From contig JACRCQ010000077.1 in NCBI GenBank assembly GCA_016218915.1, positions 186,001 through 250,000 of the forward strand: a stretch of DNA of 64,000 bases, in the 5' to 3' direction. Below are positions 25,498 to 34,276 of the stretch, one piece after another. Every line of letters starts with the position of its first letter. Position 1 is the first letter of the stretch. The position numbers and the translations under genes were made by a program. The stretch comes from Deltaproteobacteria bacterium (GTDB lineage: Bacteria; Myxococcota_A; Polyangia; Polyangiales; Polyangiaceae). Under the pieces are notes generated by a model. That model did no database searches. It saw only the letters and a list, made by a program, of their open reading frames with translations, and was not told the origin of the DNA.

Positions 25498-26256
25498 ATG
25501 CGTACCGCTGCCATCATTCCCGCCTTCCAGGCGCAAGACACGATAGGGGAGGTCGTGGCCGCGCTGGTCGCGCAATGGCCGGGAAGCGATGAGCGCGGGA
25601 ACGTGATCGTGGTCGATGACGGCTCGACCGACGACACGGCGGAGCGGGCGCGCCAGGCCGGTGCCCTGGTGGTCTGCCACGGCCGCAACCAGGGCAAAGG
25701 CGCGGCGCTGCGCACGGGTCTGCGCGTGGCCAGGGATCTCGAGTTCGACATCGCGGTCGCAGTCGATGCGGACGGGCAGCATCCGTCCGAGGAGGCGCGC
25801 CGCCTGGCTGACTTCCCCTGCGATCCGCGAGCCCTGGTCCTGGGCGTGCGCGATCTGCAAGGCGCAGGGGCTCCGCGTGCGAACCAGATCTCCAATCGCA
25901 TCTCCAACTTCTTCTTGTCGGTGTTCACAGGACGCGTGCTTGCCGATACCCAGTGCGGGCTGCGTCGCTATCCCGTTCGCGAAACGCTGGCGCTCGATGC
26001 CCGGGACCCCGGCTATGGGTTCGAGGCCGAAGTGCTCCTGCTCGCGGTGCGAGCGCACCTGCCCGTCATCGAAGTCCCGATCCACGTGGTGTACCCGTCT
26101 CGCGGTACCCACTTCCGCGTGGTTCGAGATCCGGCGCGCATCGTGGCGCGTGTGCTCTACACGCTCGGACGTCGGCCGCCCGGGTTGATCCGGATGCCGG
26201 AGGCCCATCCGTTTCCCGACGGATTCCCGGCACCTAGCCGTCGAGGGGCGCAATGA
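25498..26256 (+). CDS. Family 2 glycosyltransferase (dolichol-phosphate-mannose-synthase-like)
   Basis: 252 residues with a GT-A fold: AAIIPAFQAQDTIGEVV, VVDDGSTDDTA, the acceptor-proximal AVDADGQHP and the later Gly/Tyr segment (DPGYGFEAEVLL). There are no membrane helices, so it acts at the cytoplasmic face on a lipid-linked or soluble acceptor. It transfers a sugar from a nucleotide donor to polyprenyl phosphate or a similar lipid (by family); the sugar is unknown. ATG 25498 is preferred because family members begin just before the first beta strand. It overlaps the LolA-like gene by four bases. Confidence 0.85.
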   Translation: MRTAAIIPAFQAQDTIGEVVAALVAQWPGSDERGNVIVVDDGSTDDTAERARQAGALVVCHGRNQGKGAALRTGLRVARDLEFDIAVAVDADGQHPSEEARRLADFPCDPRALVLGVRDLQGAGAPRANQISNRISNFFLSVFTGRVLADTQCGLRRYPVRETLALDARDPGYGFEAEVLLLAVRAHLPVIEVPIHVVYPSRGTHFRVVRDPARIVARVLYTLGRRPPGLIRMPEAHPFPDGFPAPSRRGAQ

Positions 26257-26900
26257 TTCGGCGCAGGGCCTTCCTCGCCACCTGCGGCGCTCTCGGCGCT
26301 GCACTGCTCAGCCGGCGCGCGATCGCCGCCACCGCGGAAGTGCTCGCGTCGCTGCGTTCAGCCCGTCAGCGCATCCGCACCCTGCAGGCCCGCTTCGAGC
26401 AGGAGCGTACGCTGGGGCTGCTGGCGACCAGAGTGGTGAGCCGAGGGGAGCTGACCGTGGTGCTGCCCGGGCAATTGCGGTGGGAGCTGCTGCCGCCCGA
26501 CTCCATCACGTGGTGGATCACGCCGGCCGGGCTCGCCTACGCATCGTCGCGATCCCGGGCCTCCGCAGACCGCTCCGCCGCAGGCCCCATGGCAGGTGTG
26601 CTCGACGACGTGCTGGTTGTGCTCGGAGGAGACCCGACGCGTCTGGAGCCGCGCTACGCTCTCGAGGCCGCGCTGCAGCCGGATGAAACGGTGCGGGTGG
26701 TTGCCACGCCCAAGGATTCGCGCATCTCCGCTGTGATGCGCTCGATCGAGATCCTCATCGATCGCGATCTGATCTCACCCCGGCGGATTCGCATGGAGGA
26801 GTCCTCCTCGGACCGGATCGAGATCCGATTCTCCGACGTGCGCATCAACCAACCGGTGGATCCGGCGAGAATGCGGCCTCCGACCGAGCCGCGGCCGTAG
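26253..26900 (+). CDS. LolA-like outer-membrane lipoprotein carrier
   Basis: 215 residues. An N-terminal signal (MIRRRAFLATCGALGAALLSRRAIA) is Arg-rich and may be Tat- or Sec-type. The rest matches the LolA half-barrel: LRSARQRIRTLQARFEQERTL, GELTVVLPGQLRWELLPPDS and repeated beta strands to the C-terminus (DRIEIRFSDVRINQPVDPA). LolA ferries lipoproteins from the inner to the outer membrane; paralogues carry other lipids. The ATGA overlap with the glycosyltransferase gene suggests a paired function in envelope lipid handling. Whether this is the main LolA or a paralogue cannot be told. Confidence 0.75.
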   Translation: MIRRRAFLATCGALGAALLSRRAIAATAEVLASLRSARQRIRTLQARFEQERTLGLLATRVVSRGELTVVLPGQLRWELLPPDSITWWITPAGLAYASSRSRASADRSAAGPMAGVLDDVLVVLGGDPTRLEPRYALEAALQPDETVRVVATPKDSRISAVMRSIEILIDRDLISPRRIRMEESSSDRIEIRFSDVRINQPVDPARMRPPTEPRP

Positions 26901-26945
26901 TGCGACCCGCTCCCTGACGGCTGCGGCTCCATGCGATTCTCGCTA

Positions 26946-27524
26946 CTAGCGCGCGAGCAGGGCTTCGAACTGCTTTTTCGAAGCTGAGTCGATCTGGTCG
27001 TGGAGGCTGTTGCCGTGCGCATCCATGGTCACGACGACCGGGAACTTGTCGACCTTGCACACCCAGAAAGCCTCGGGAGTGCCGAACTCCTCGAGCTTGT
27101 GGACAGCGAGCACTTCGGTCACCGCGCGGGCGATCTGCGTGCCGCAGCCGCCGATGGCGCTCAAGTAGACCGCTCCGAACTTCTTGCACCCTTCAAGGGT
27201 CTTGGCGCCCATGCCGCCTTTGCCGATCACCGCTCGCAAGCCGTAGCTCTCGATGACCTTGGCCTGGTAGGGCTCTTCGCGCGCGCTGGTGGTCGGCCCA
27301 GCCGCTACGAAGCTCCACTTGCCGTCGTCTTTCCGCACCACCGGGCCGCAGTGGTAGATCACGCCGCCGCGCAACAGCTCGTCGAGAAACGTCGGCCTCT
27401 CCTCGACCATCAGCTTGTGGCCAGCATCGCGCGCAGTCACCACGATGCCGCTGATGTGCACGATGTCCCCAAGCTTGAGGCCGCGCACCTGCTCCTCGCT
27501 AATCGGAGTCGTGAGCTCAATCAT
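26946..27524 (-). CDS. Fumarate hydratase class I, beta subunit
   Basis: 192 residues matching the C-terminal half of class I fumarase, or the beta subunit of two-subunit forms. It shows ISGIVVTARDAGHKL, IYHCGPVV, AAGPTTSAREEPYQ, GKGGMG and GAVYLSAIGGCGT in the family order. With the alpha subunit it reversibly hydrates fumarate to malate in the TCA cycle using a [4Fe-4S] cluster; related enzymes act on tartrate. The start overlaps the alpha subunit stop by eight bases. It converges on the LolA-like gene, 45 bases away. Confidence 0.9.
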   Translation of the reverse strand: MIELTTPISEEQVRGLKLGDIVHISGIVVTARDAGHKLMVEERPTFLDELLRGGVIYHCGPVVRKDDGKWSFVAAGPTTSAREEPYQAKVIESYGLRAVIGKGGMGAKTLEGCKKFGAVYLSAIGGCGTQIARAVTEVLAVHKLEEFGTPEAFWVCKVDKFPVVVTMDAHGNSLHDQIDSASKKQFEALLAR

Positions 27525-28389
27525 AGGTCACCTCGTCCTTGCGGATGGTCATCGTCCGCCGCCGGCATGCCCAACACATGTACGCCACCGTCACGAAGTA
27601 CGTCGCCGGATGCCGATGCTGCGCCCCGATGAACACGTCGAGCACCGTCGTCTTGCCCCCAAGCCCCATGGGCCCGATCCCGAGCGTGTTGAGGTCGGTC
27701 ACCAGCTCGGTCTCGAGCTTCGCCACATCCGGGTTGTCGCTGCGCTGTCCGATCTTGCGGAACAGCTGCTCCTTGGCGAACTGGTAGCCGGACATGCGAT
27801 CACCGCCGATCGCCACGCCGATCACGCCCGGAGAGCAACCTTTGCCCTGCGCGTCGTAGACCGCCTTGAGCACCAGCTTGCGTACACCCTTCAGGTCGCG
27901 CCCCGCCTGAAGCGAGCTGTCCGGAAGACGGAACTGCGTGCTCACGTTCTCGGAGCCGCCACCCTTGAGCAGCACACGCACCTGCACGCTGTCGTCGTCC
28001 CAGGTTTCCAGGTGCACCACCGGTGAGTGGATGCCGACGTTCGAGCCGCTGTTCTTGCCCGTGAGCGAGTCCACCGCGTTGGGGCGAAGGTAGTAGGACT
28101 TGGTAGCCGTGGTCGCAGCTGCCAGAAGCGCCTCGCGCATCACCCGATCGTCGAAACCGCGCGGGATTCTCACCTCGAACAGGATCGAACCCGTGTCCTG
28201 GCAGATCGGCGTCGACGCCTTCCGCGCCAGCTCCACGTTCAACAGGATGTTGTCGAAAATGCCCCGTGAGCTCGAACCTGGCTCCTCACTCGCTCGCGCT
28301 TTCACCAGCGCAGCTTCTACGTCCGCGGGCAGATCGGTCGAGGCCCGCCGCAGCAGTTCGACAAGCCGATCCCTTAGCTTTTCGTCCAT
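27517..28389 (-). CDS. Fumarate hydratase class I, alpha subunit
   Basis: 290 residues matching the N-terminal half of class I fumarase. Cysteines in STPICQDTGSILFE, GKGCSPGVIG and YMCWACRRR fit the cluster-binding sites. Other signatures are GIHSPVVHLETWDDDSVQVRVLLKGGGSENVS (ends quoted: GIHSPVVHLE and LKGGGSENVS) and IGPMGLGGKTT. It is the catalytic partner of the beta subunit. ATG 28389 is chosen from the family's N-terminal helix (MDEKLRDRLVELLRRAS). Confidence 0.9.
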   Translation of the reverse strand: MDEKLRDRLVELLRRASTDLPADVEAALVKARASEEPGSSSRGIFDNILLNVELARKASTPICQDTGSILFEVRIPRGFDDRVMREALLAAATTATKSYYLRPNAVDSLTGKNSGSNVGIHSPVVHLETWDDDSVQVRVLLKGGGSENVSTQFRLPDSSLQAGRDLKGVRKLVLKAVYDAQGKGCSPGVIGVAIGGDRMSGYQFAKEQLFRKIGQRSDNPDVAKLETELVTDLNTLGIGPMGLGGKTTVLDVFIGAQHRHPATYFVTVAYMCWACRRRTMTIRKDEVTYD

Positions 28390-28494
28390 GGTGCCTCCTG
28401 TGGCGAACAGAGCGCGAATCATACGCCCTGGCCCGCAGAAGAAAAGCACGTGACGACGTGTCGGCCCACGCGCAACCTGCCTGGCACTCGACGG

Positions 28495-28998
28495 TCAGCG
28501 CTTGGAGCTCGGGCATACCCGGGGCGACGGAGGTGGGGCTGTGTCGACCTTTCGGCCCACGGCCGCATCCACGAGGGTCGTGACCTGTGACGGCGTGAAA
28601 GGTTTGCCGAGAAACGCAAACACCCCGTCCGCCAACGCACGCTCCACGCGCGTTGGATCCGCTGACCCGGAGCACAAGATGACCCTGACATCCGCACGGA
28701 TGCCGCGAAGCTCCCGGTACGTGTCGTAGCCGTCCATCCCGGGCATGCACATGTCGAGCAACACCAGGTCGACGGCTGCAGAAAGAGCCCGATACATTGC
28801 AACCGCTTCTTCACCGCTCGCCACGGCGACAACGTCGTAGCCGTTCATGCGCAGGATGCGCTCGAGCACGTCGCGCACGACCGCATTGTCATCAACGAGC
28901 AGCACACGACCGACGCCAGCGCCTGCCTTTGGACGGATCTCACTGGCCGAGCCTGGTGGAGGGCTCGAGTGATTTCTGGATCCGTTTGAGGCGACCAC
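28495..28998 (-). CDS. Stand-alone response-regulator receiver protein
   Basis: 167 residues from GTG 28998. After a 28-residue variable start comes a receiver domain (about 31-145). It has the acidic pair LLVDDN, the phospho-acceptor Asp in LVLLDMCMPGMDGYD, the switch Ser in ILCSGSADP and the Lys in FLGKPFT. There is no output domain; the remaining C-terminus is Pro/Ser-rich. Stand-alone receivers carry phosphate in phosphorelays or act by protein contact. No histidine kinase is adjacent. The preceding gene on the same strand is 75 bases upstream. Confidence 0.85.
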   Translation of the reverse strand: MVASNGSRNHSSPPPGSASEIRPKAGAGVGRVLLVDDNAVVRDVLERILRMNGYDVVAVASGEEAVAMYRALSAAVDLVLLDMCMPGMDGYDTYRELRGIRADVRVILCSGSADPTRVERALADGVFAFLGKPFTPSQVTTLVDAAVGRKVDTAPPPSPRVCPSSKR

Positions 28999-29073
28999 GT
29001 GAGCACTTTGTCACGCGATTGATTGTCTGGACAGAGCAAAAGAAGCGGAATGAAGTTCTCCGGATTATCCGGT

Positions 29074-31044
29074 TTATACGCCGTGCCAGCTCTTCGCCTG
29101 GTCGTCCGAAACCAGCATTTCGAAGGTCGTCGTGCACGAATTCCCGGCGCACTTTTCTCGCGCAAGCACAGCGAAGAGTCGAGTCCCGGAGCCGATCACC
29201 CGCACTCCCGAAATCTTGCTGCCGTCAGGAAGAGCCTCACCCAACAGGGTGGGAGCAGCGAACTCCGTGCCCCAGTTCTTGCTCACTACGACTTGAACGT
29301 AGCCCTCAGCTACCCAGGCGATGACGATCGCGCCCTGGATCACCGCGGTCGCAACGGTGCGGTTGAACTCCTCGATGTGGGTGCCGCTGGTCATTGCGAT
29401 CTTGGCGCCCTCCACCTCTCCACCGCGAATCGTCAATACATTCGAGAAGATGCGGTCCGGTTGGAAGGGCAGCGGCACCACGGCTGTCGCCTCGCCGCAC
29501 CCCACGAACGTGCCATCCGGCACGTCCACCTTCATGAACGTCACCTCGAGGGACCCTGGACGCATCAGGATGAGCTGCAAACCACGATCCGAGACCCCGT
29601 AGTCGATCCCGTCAGCGCCTCTGCACTTGAAGGTCCTCGCCGCTCGAAACACCGACGTCACCATCTTTTCAGTCGTCGCCGTGGCCATCATTCCAAGCGG
29701 TTCTTCGGGCGGCGGCAGCTTGGTCGAGTACAGCACCTGCGCCGGAAGTGCGTCTTTCCCAAGGAGAATCTGCGCTTCAGGTCCGCCCACCAGCGACAAC
29801 AGCCCATATCCCGGCAGCTCGCGAACGGTAGGCTCGGCCTTGCCCGGCATCACATACGCCACTCCGTCCATGGCGAAGTGGTCGTCGTCAATGCCAGCCG
29901 CCTTCCGGACGCCCATTCGCACATCATTGAGCTGGATGGCGGCCTGGACTTCTTTGTCGTTGAGGTGCTTCTGCCAGTACTTCTCGGTCTTCTCTTGCTC
30001 CTTCTTCTGGGCAGCGGTCTTTTCTGCAATCCTCTGAACGGGGTAAGCCAGACCTCCGCCTGGCAGCACAGCCACCTCACGCTCGCCGCCTGGCGCGCGC
30101 GTCCAGTCCCCAGGCGGATCGGTCACTGGGGTCAAGGTCGGCAGGGCCTTGGCTCCGAGCGGCAGCTTGCCAACCAGCACGCGCGCCTTCTTGGCCGGAT
30201 CGGCATGACTGGCCACGACCCAGCGTTCGCCTGCGGGCCCGTACCAGGCCACGAACAGGGGATCCTGCTGACCTGCGATGGGAAGCGCGCCAGACGCGAC
30301 ATCCCACTTCTGACCGCCATTGTCAGTGGCAGCCACGAACGCCTGGCCGCTCTCGGTCGTGGCGTGGACCAGCAGCTGGTTCTTTTCGCCGGGCCAGATG
30401 CTCCACCGATCCGTCGCAACCTTGCCATTCAACGACGCGAACTGCGTGGCTTTCGGGGCAGGCTCCGTGACCTTGCGCGCGGTGCGAAGGCGCTTGTCGC
30501 GAGCGACGGTCACGTCCTGGGCGTCTGCGCCTTCCTTGCCGTAGAGCTCCTCGACCGCCTGATACAGATCCATGGCGACCGAGGGAAGCTTGAGCACCTG
30601 TGCGTGCTGCTCGCGCTTGGCCAGGGCGCGGTTGGCCGGGACGTTGAAGGGCGTGTTGGTGATCGTGTCGATCGCGGTCTTGATGCGCGTGCCGAGCGGC
30701 TGGCCGTCCTTGCCGCTGGATCCGAGCGACCCGAACCAAACGGACTGGTGGGCCGCGAACTTCTCCTGGACGGTCTCCATCGCCTGGGGGCAGTCACTGA
30801 CCGGCACGATGTCCGGCAACGAGGTGACGAGCCTGCGGTGGAACGCATGGTCGACCGCGTTGCGCTCGATCTCGACGCCGTCGCCGCCCACGCATCGAAC
30901 CAGGTCCGCGCTTGCGCTCAACAGCTCGGACGCGCGCTCCCGGGCGTGGGAGCGCGACCAGCGCCACACGACGACGAAGACGATCAGGATCAAAGCAGCT
31001 GCGCCGGCTGCCACGAACTTCATTCGCTGTTTGCTCAAGGTCAT
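29074..31044 (-). CDS. Large membrane-anchored protein of unknown function
   Basis: 656 residues. One N-terminal membrane span (KFVAAGAAALILIVFVVVWRW, residues 9-29, quoted in part as AAALILIVFVVVW) precedes a long extracytoplasmic region. Helical parts are at about 40-190. A beta-rich region follows with recurring patterns such as SGQAFVAATDNGGQKWDVASG and VSKNWGTEF and VSDDQAKSWH, resembling Asp-box/BNR-type sialidase-like repeats in a possible propeller. A Lys/Glu-rich helix lies near 350-375. ATG 31044 has an AGAGAGG ribosome site just upstream. I do not recognise a named family. Confidence 0.65.
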   Translation of the reverse strand: MTLSKQRMKFVAAGAAALILIVFVVVWRWSRSHARERASELLSASADLVRCVGGDGVEIERNAVDHAFHRRLVTSLPDIVPVSDCPQAMETVQEKFAAHQSVWFGSLGSSGKDGQPLGTRIKTAIDTITNTPFNVPANRALAKREQHAQVLKLPSVAMDLYQAVEELYGKEGADAQDVTVARDKRLRTARKVTEPAPKATQFASLNGKVATDRWSIWPGEKNQLLVHATTESGQAFVAATDNGGQKWDVASGALPIAGQQDPLFVAWYGPAGERWVVASHADPAKKARVLVGKLPLGAKALPTLTPVTDPPGDWTRAPGGEREVAVLPGGGLAYPVQRIAEKTAAQKKEQEKTEKYWQKHLNDKEVQAAIQLNDVRMGVRKAAGIDDDHFAMDGVAYVMPGKAEPTVRELPGYGLLSLVGGPEAQILLGKDALPAQVLYSTKLPPPEEPLGMMATATTEKMVTSVFRAARTFKCRGADGIDYGVSDRGLQLILMRPGSLEVTFMKVDVPDGTFVGCGEATAVVPLPFQPDRIFSNVLTIRGGEVEGAKIAMTSGTHIEEFNRTVATAVIQGAIVIAWVAEGYVQVVVSKNWGTEFAAPTLLGEALPDGSKISGVRVIGSGTRLFAVLAREKCAGNSCTTTFEMLVSDDQAKSWHGV

Positions 31045-31290
31045 CCTCTCTGTGCTCCGATCAATTCGCGCATCACATAGCCTGCTCGCAGGGCCGTCAA
31101 GCCGGATCCCGGCAGGTCCCCGGCGCGGCGTCTCGAGGTCTTGGACGCACGAACCGTCCGGAATCGCAGCGATTGGTCGTGCGAAGGCAGTTGCATACCC
31201 TGGGCTTCGGTGGTTTTGTTTTCGCTGATCCTTCATCCGTTGGGAGCGGATCTTTCCCGGAGACTCCGTACCCCAGGATTGAAGAGCACC

Positions 31291-32832
31291 ATGACGAACC
31301 CCAACGATCTCCTCGACATGTTGGCTCGCATCAACATGCTCGGGCACAGCGTGGGGCTGAGCGACGACGAACTCTCGATGGCGGTGCAGCGCCTGGCTTC
31401 CGCGAGCGCGTCGATGACGCTCGATGAGACGTCCGTTTCCGAGACGCACCAGCGGCTGATGGCCGGCGTGAAGAAGAACCTGGACGACGATCCGATGTTG
31501 ATCGGCTGGGCGCTCAAGCTTGCTGCTCGGCTGTCAGAGCTCTCGTGGAAGAAGTTCTTCGACAACTTCATCCTGCGGCTGGTCGTGGAACGAAGGAGCG
31601 TGATCGATCGGCTGACGCGCGAGCTCGGGCACGCGCCGCCGGTGACGATCGTGGTCAGCCCGACGATGGCGTGCAATCTGCGCTGCCGAGGGTGCTATGC
31701 GCAGCAGTATCCGCGAGGCGCGTCGATGTCGCCGGACCTGCTTCGCAAGGTCCTGCGCGAGTCGCGGGAGCTGGGCGTGCGGTTCATCACGGTCACTGGC
31801 GGCGAGCCCTTCACCTACGACGGCTTGCTCGACATGGCCGAGGAGTTCAGCGACCTGACGTTCATGACCTACACGAACGGCACGCTGATCGACGAAGCTA
31901 CGGCGGACCGACTTGCAGCGCTCGGCAATGTGCTCCCTGCGTTCTCGATCGAGGGCTACGAGCAGGAGACGACGGAGCGTCGCGGCCTTGGGGTGTATCG
32001 CGCGGTGCTCGACGCGATGGCGCGTCTCAAGCGGCGCGGCACGCTGTTCGGGGTCAGCGTCACGCCCACGCGCTTCAACACGGACCTGCTGAGCTCGGAC
32101 GCGTTCATCGACTTCCTGATGGACAAGGGAGCGAGCTTTGCGTGGCTGTTCACCTACATCCCGGTGGGTCTCGAGCCGGACGTCGGCATGATGGCCACGC
32201 CCGAGCAGCGCGATCAGCTGCGCCGCGCGCGGGTGCGTTGGCGCAAGACCCGGCCGATCTTCCTGGGCGACTTCTGGAACGACGGAGCATGCGTCGGAGG
32301 GTGCCTGTCCGCGAGCCGCTATGCGTTCGTCACACCTGAGGGCGATGTGCAGCCGTGCACGTTCGTGCACTTCACCACGCACAATCTCCGGGATCATTCC
32401 TTGCGCGAGATCTTCCAGTCACCCTTCTTCAAGGCGATTCGCGGCTGCCAGCCCTATGACCGCAACCTGCTGCGGTCGTGCAAGATCATCGATCACCCGC
32501 ACGTGCTACGAAGGCTCGTGGAGCAGCACGGAGCCCGGCCCACGTATCCGGGGGCCGAGTCGATCGTGAGCGATCCGGCGCTGTGCAGGCACCTGGACCA
32601 GTACGCGCGGGAATACGGGAGGCTGGCAGAGCGGGGCTGGCGCGGGCCCGACTACCAGGAAGGACGTCGCGCCCTCGTTCCGTTCTCCGGGCTGGTCGAC
32701 CTGTACGAGCGCTATCCCGAACGCATGGCGCGCGCCGAGCAGGTCACGGAAGCGAACCGCGCGAGCGCGCCAGGCTCGGCAGGGCAACGCAGCGAGGAGG
32801 CGCGCGACCACGTCACTCCGCTGGCGGAGTGA
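31291..32832 (+). CDS. Radical SAM protein with C-terminal Cys-rich (SPASM/twitch-like) region
   Basis: 513 residues. A helical N-terminal domain of about 115 residues has no recognised family. The radical SAM core follows, with the cluster motif CNLRCRGC near residue 130, the Gly-Gly-Glu-Pro motif TVTGGEPF and later strands (FSIEGY, VSVTPT). The C-terminal part has Cys in ACVGGC, VQPCTF, GCQP and SCKI, which fits an auxiliary iron-sulfur cluster. Such proteins modify peptides or small molecules. Substrate unknown. The stop overlaps a GTG start option of the following gene. It may be the first gene of an operon running to 37231. Confidence 0.85.
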   Translation: MTNPNDLLDMLARINMLGHSVGLSDDELSMAVQRLASASASMTLDETSVSETHQRLMAGVKKNLDDDPMLIGWALKLAARLSELSWKKFFDNFILRLVVERRSVIDRLTRELGHAPPVTIVVSPTMACNLRCRGCYAQQYPRGASMSPDLLRKVLRESRELGVRFITVTGGEPFTYDGLLDMAEEFSDLTFMTYTNGTLIDEATADRLAALGNVLPAFSIEGYEQETTERRGLGVYRAVLDAMARLKRRGTLFGVSVTPTRFNTDLLSSDAFIDFLMDKGASFAWLFTYIPVGLEPDVGMMATPEQRDQLRRARVRWRKTRPIFLGDFWNDGACVGGCLSASRYAFVTPEGDVQPCTFVHFTTHNLRDHSLREIFQSPFFKAIRGCQPYDRNLLRSCKIIDHPHVLRRLVEQHGARPTYPGAESIVSDPALCRHLDQYAREYGRLAERGWRGPDYQEGRRALVPFSGLVDLYERYPERMARAEQVTEANRASAPGSAGQRSEEARDHVTPLAE

Positions 32833-32849
32833 CCTTCGGCGGCACGGCC

Positions 32850-34133
32850 ATGGCTCCAGAGATTCGTCCCCAGACGCGCGAGCCCGCAATCCTTTCGGGG
32901 CGACCCCTGTTCGTGGTGGGAGACGCGCATCTGCACGCCCGCGCCGAACCTGAGATCGCCGCAGATCTGCAGCGTCTCGTGCAGGCGATCTCCGCACGCC
33001 ATCCGGATGCCTGCGTGGTCTTCAATGGTGATGCGTTCGATCTCGATCGGGTGGACGGAGAGCGCGCCTGGGGCGTTGGCGAGCAATGCGCTGCCGAGCG
33101 CGTGGGGCGTGTGCTCGACGCTTTTCCAGCCCTCGCCTCGACCCTGCGCAAGCACGTGGACGATGGTGGCGCGCTGCTGTTCATTGCCGGCAATCACGAT
33201 GCAGAGATCCTGCTTCCGGCCGTGCAGCAGAAGCTGCGGGAGCGTCTGGACCCGCGTCCGGATTCAGGTCGCGTGGTCGCGGCCGAGACGATGGCAGCAG
33301 CCTCGGTGTTCATGAAGCACGGCCACCAGGCTGATCCGGACAGCTCGTTCTTTCCCGACACGCGCAATGCGGTCGAGAAGGGGAGGCTGTCGGCCATGCC
33401 GCTGGCGAGTCTGATGACGCGCCTGTTCGTGTCGAGCAACCCTCGCTACCACAGCGCGGGGTACCATCAGCGTCCGCCTTTGCCGGTCCTCGTCGGCGTG
33501 CTCAAGGACTACAAGCTCGCCGGGCTTGCGATGGTCGTGCACTTTCCGATCGTAGCGCTGCGAATTGCCTGGCAGAGCGTGCTCGCGCGCGTACGCGGCG
33601 ACGTGCCCCGGGGGCATGCATCGAGCTCCATGGCCTCTCCCTGGAGCGTGATCCGGCGTCTGTACCTGGATCGGTACCTGGGAACCTGCCTCGCCGCCGT
33701 GCTGCTGGCGTTGACCCTGGCGGACCGAATCGGGCATTGGGGGTGGTGGCTGCTCGCAGCGACGTGCCTGTACCTGCTGATTCCTCCGCCGCGCAGAAGG
33801 GTCTTTCTGGAGCGCGACATCCGCCAATGCGCCGCCGAAGCGGCCGCGCTCGTGGACCGGGGCATGCGGGTCGTGGTGATGGGTCATACCCACCGTGCGT
33901 TCGTGACCCGCCTGGGCGAAGCGATCTACGCGAACCACGGGGCATTCTCGTTTCCGGTGGAGATCGACGGCCAGGGACGGGTGTGTGGCGATGGACGTCC
34001 GGCCGGTCCACGGGTGGGCGTGACCCGGCGAGCCCGGCCGTACCTCTCGATCCCGGTCGACGCGGCCAGCTGTGAGCTTTGCACGCTGCAGCCGGCCGCC
34101 AATCCGGGCGAAACGGGGCTCGACGCGCCCTGA
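32850..34133 (+). CDS. Metallophosphoesterase with inserted membrane segments
   Basis: 427 residues with all calcineurin-type metal motifs: VVGDAHLH (residue 24 region), FNGDAFDL, IAGNHDAE, KHGHQADP and VMGHTHRAF. Between the fourth and fifth motif is an insert of about 170 residues containing two hydrophobic helices (LDRYLGTCLAAVLLALTL and WGWWLLAATCLYLLI). It therefore probably sits at the inner membrane and acts on a membrane lipid or lipid-linked phosphate, in the manner of LpxH-like enzymes; this is inference. GTG at 32829 overlaps the previous stop and is an alternative start. The ATG at 32850 has no clear ribosome site. Confidence 0.78.
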   Translation: MAPEIRPQTREPAILSGRPLFVVGDAHLHARAEPEIAADLQRLVQAISARHPDACVVFNGDAFDLDRVDGERAWGVGEQCAAERVGRVLDAFPALASTLRKHVDDGGALLFIAGNHDAEILLPAVQQKLRERLDPRPDSGRVVAAETMAAASVFMKHGHQADPDSSFFPDTRNAVEKGRLSAMPLASLMTRLFVSSNPRYHSAGYHQRPPLPVLVGVLKDYKLAGLAMVVHFPIVALRIAWQSVLARVRGDVPRGHASSSMASPWSVIRRLYLDRYLGTCLAAVLLALTLADRIGHWGWWLLAATCLYLLIPPPRRRVFLERDIRQCAAEAAALVDRGMRVVVMGHTHRAFVTRLGEAIYANHGAFSFPVEIDGQGRVCGDGRPAGPRVGVTRRARPYLSIPVDAASCELCTLQPAANPGETGLDAP

Positions 34134-34276
34134 GGGGCAAGGGAAGCGATCCCGCCGCTCTGGCGTTGTCACCAGCAAGGTCGGAAGCCCCTGGTCTGCG
34201 CAAGCTGACCGAGACATCATCGGGCAAATCCCGGAGGCTCGTGAAACCCATCGTCCGCGCGTGGACCGAAGTGCGA

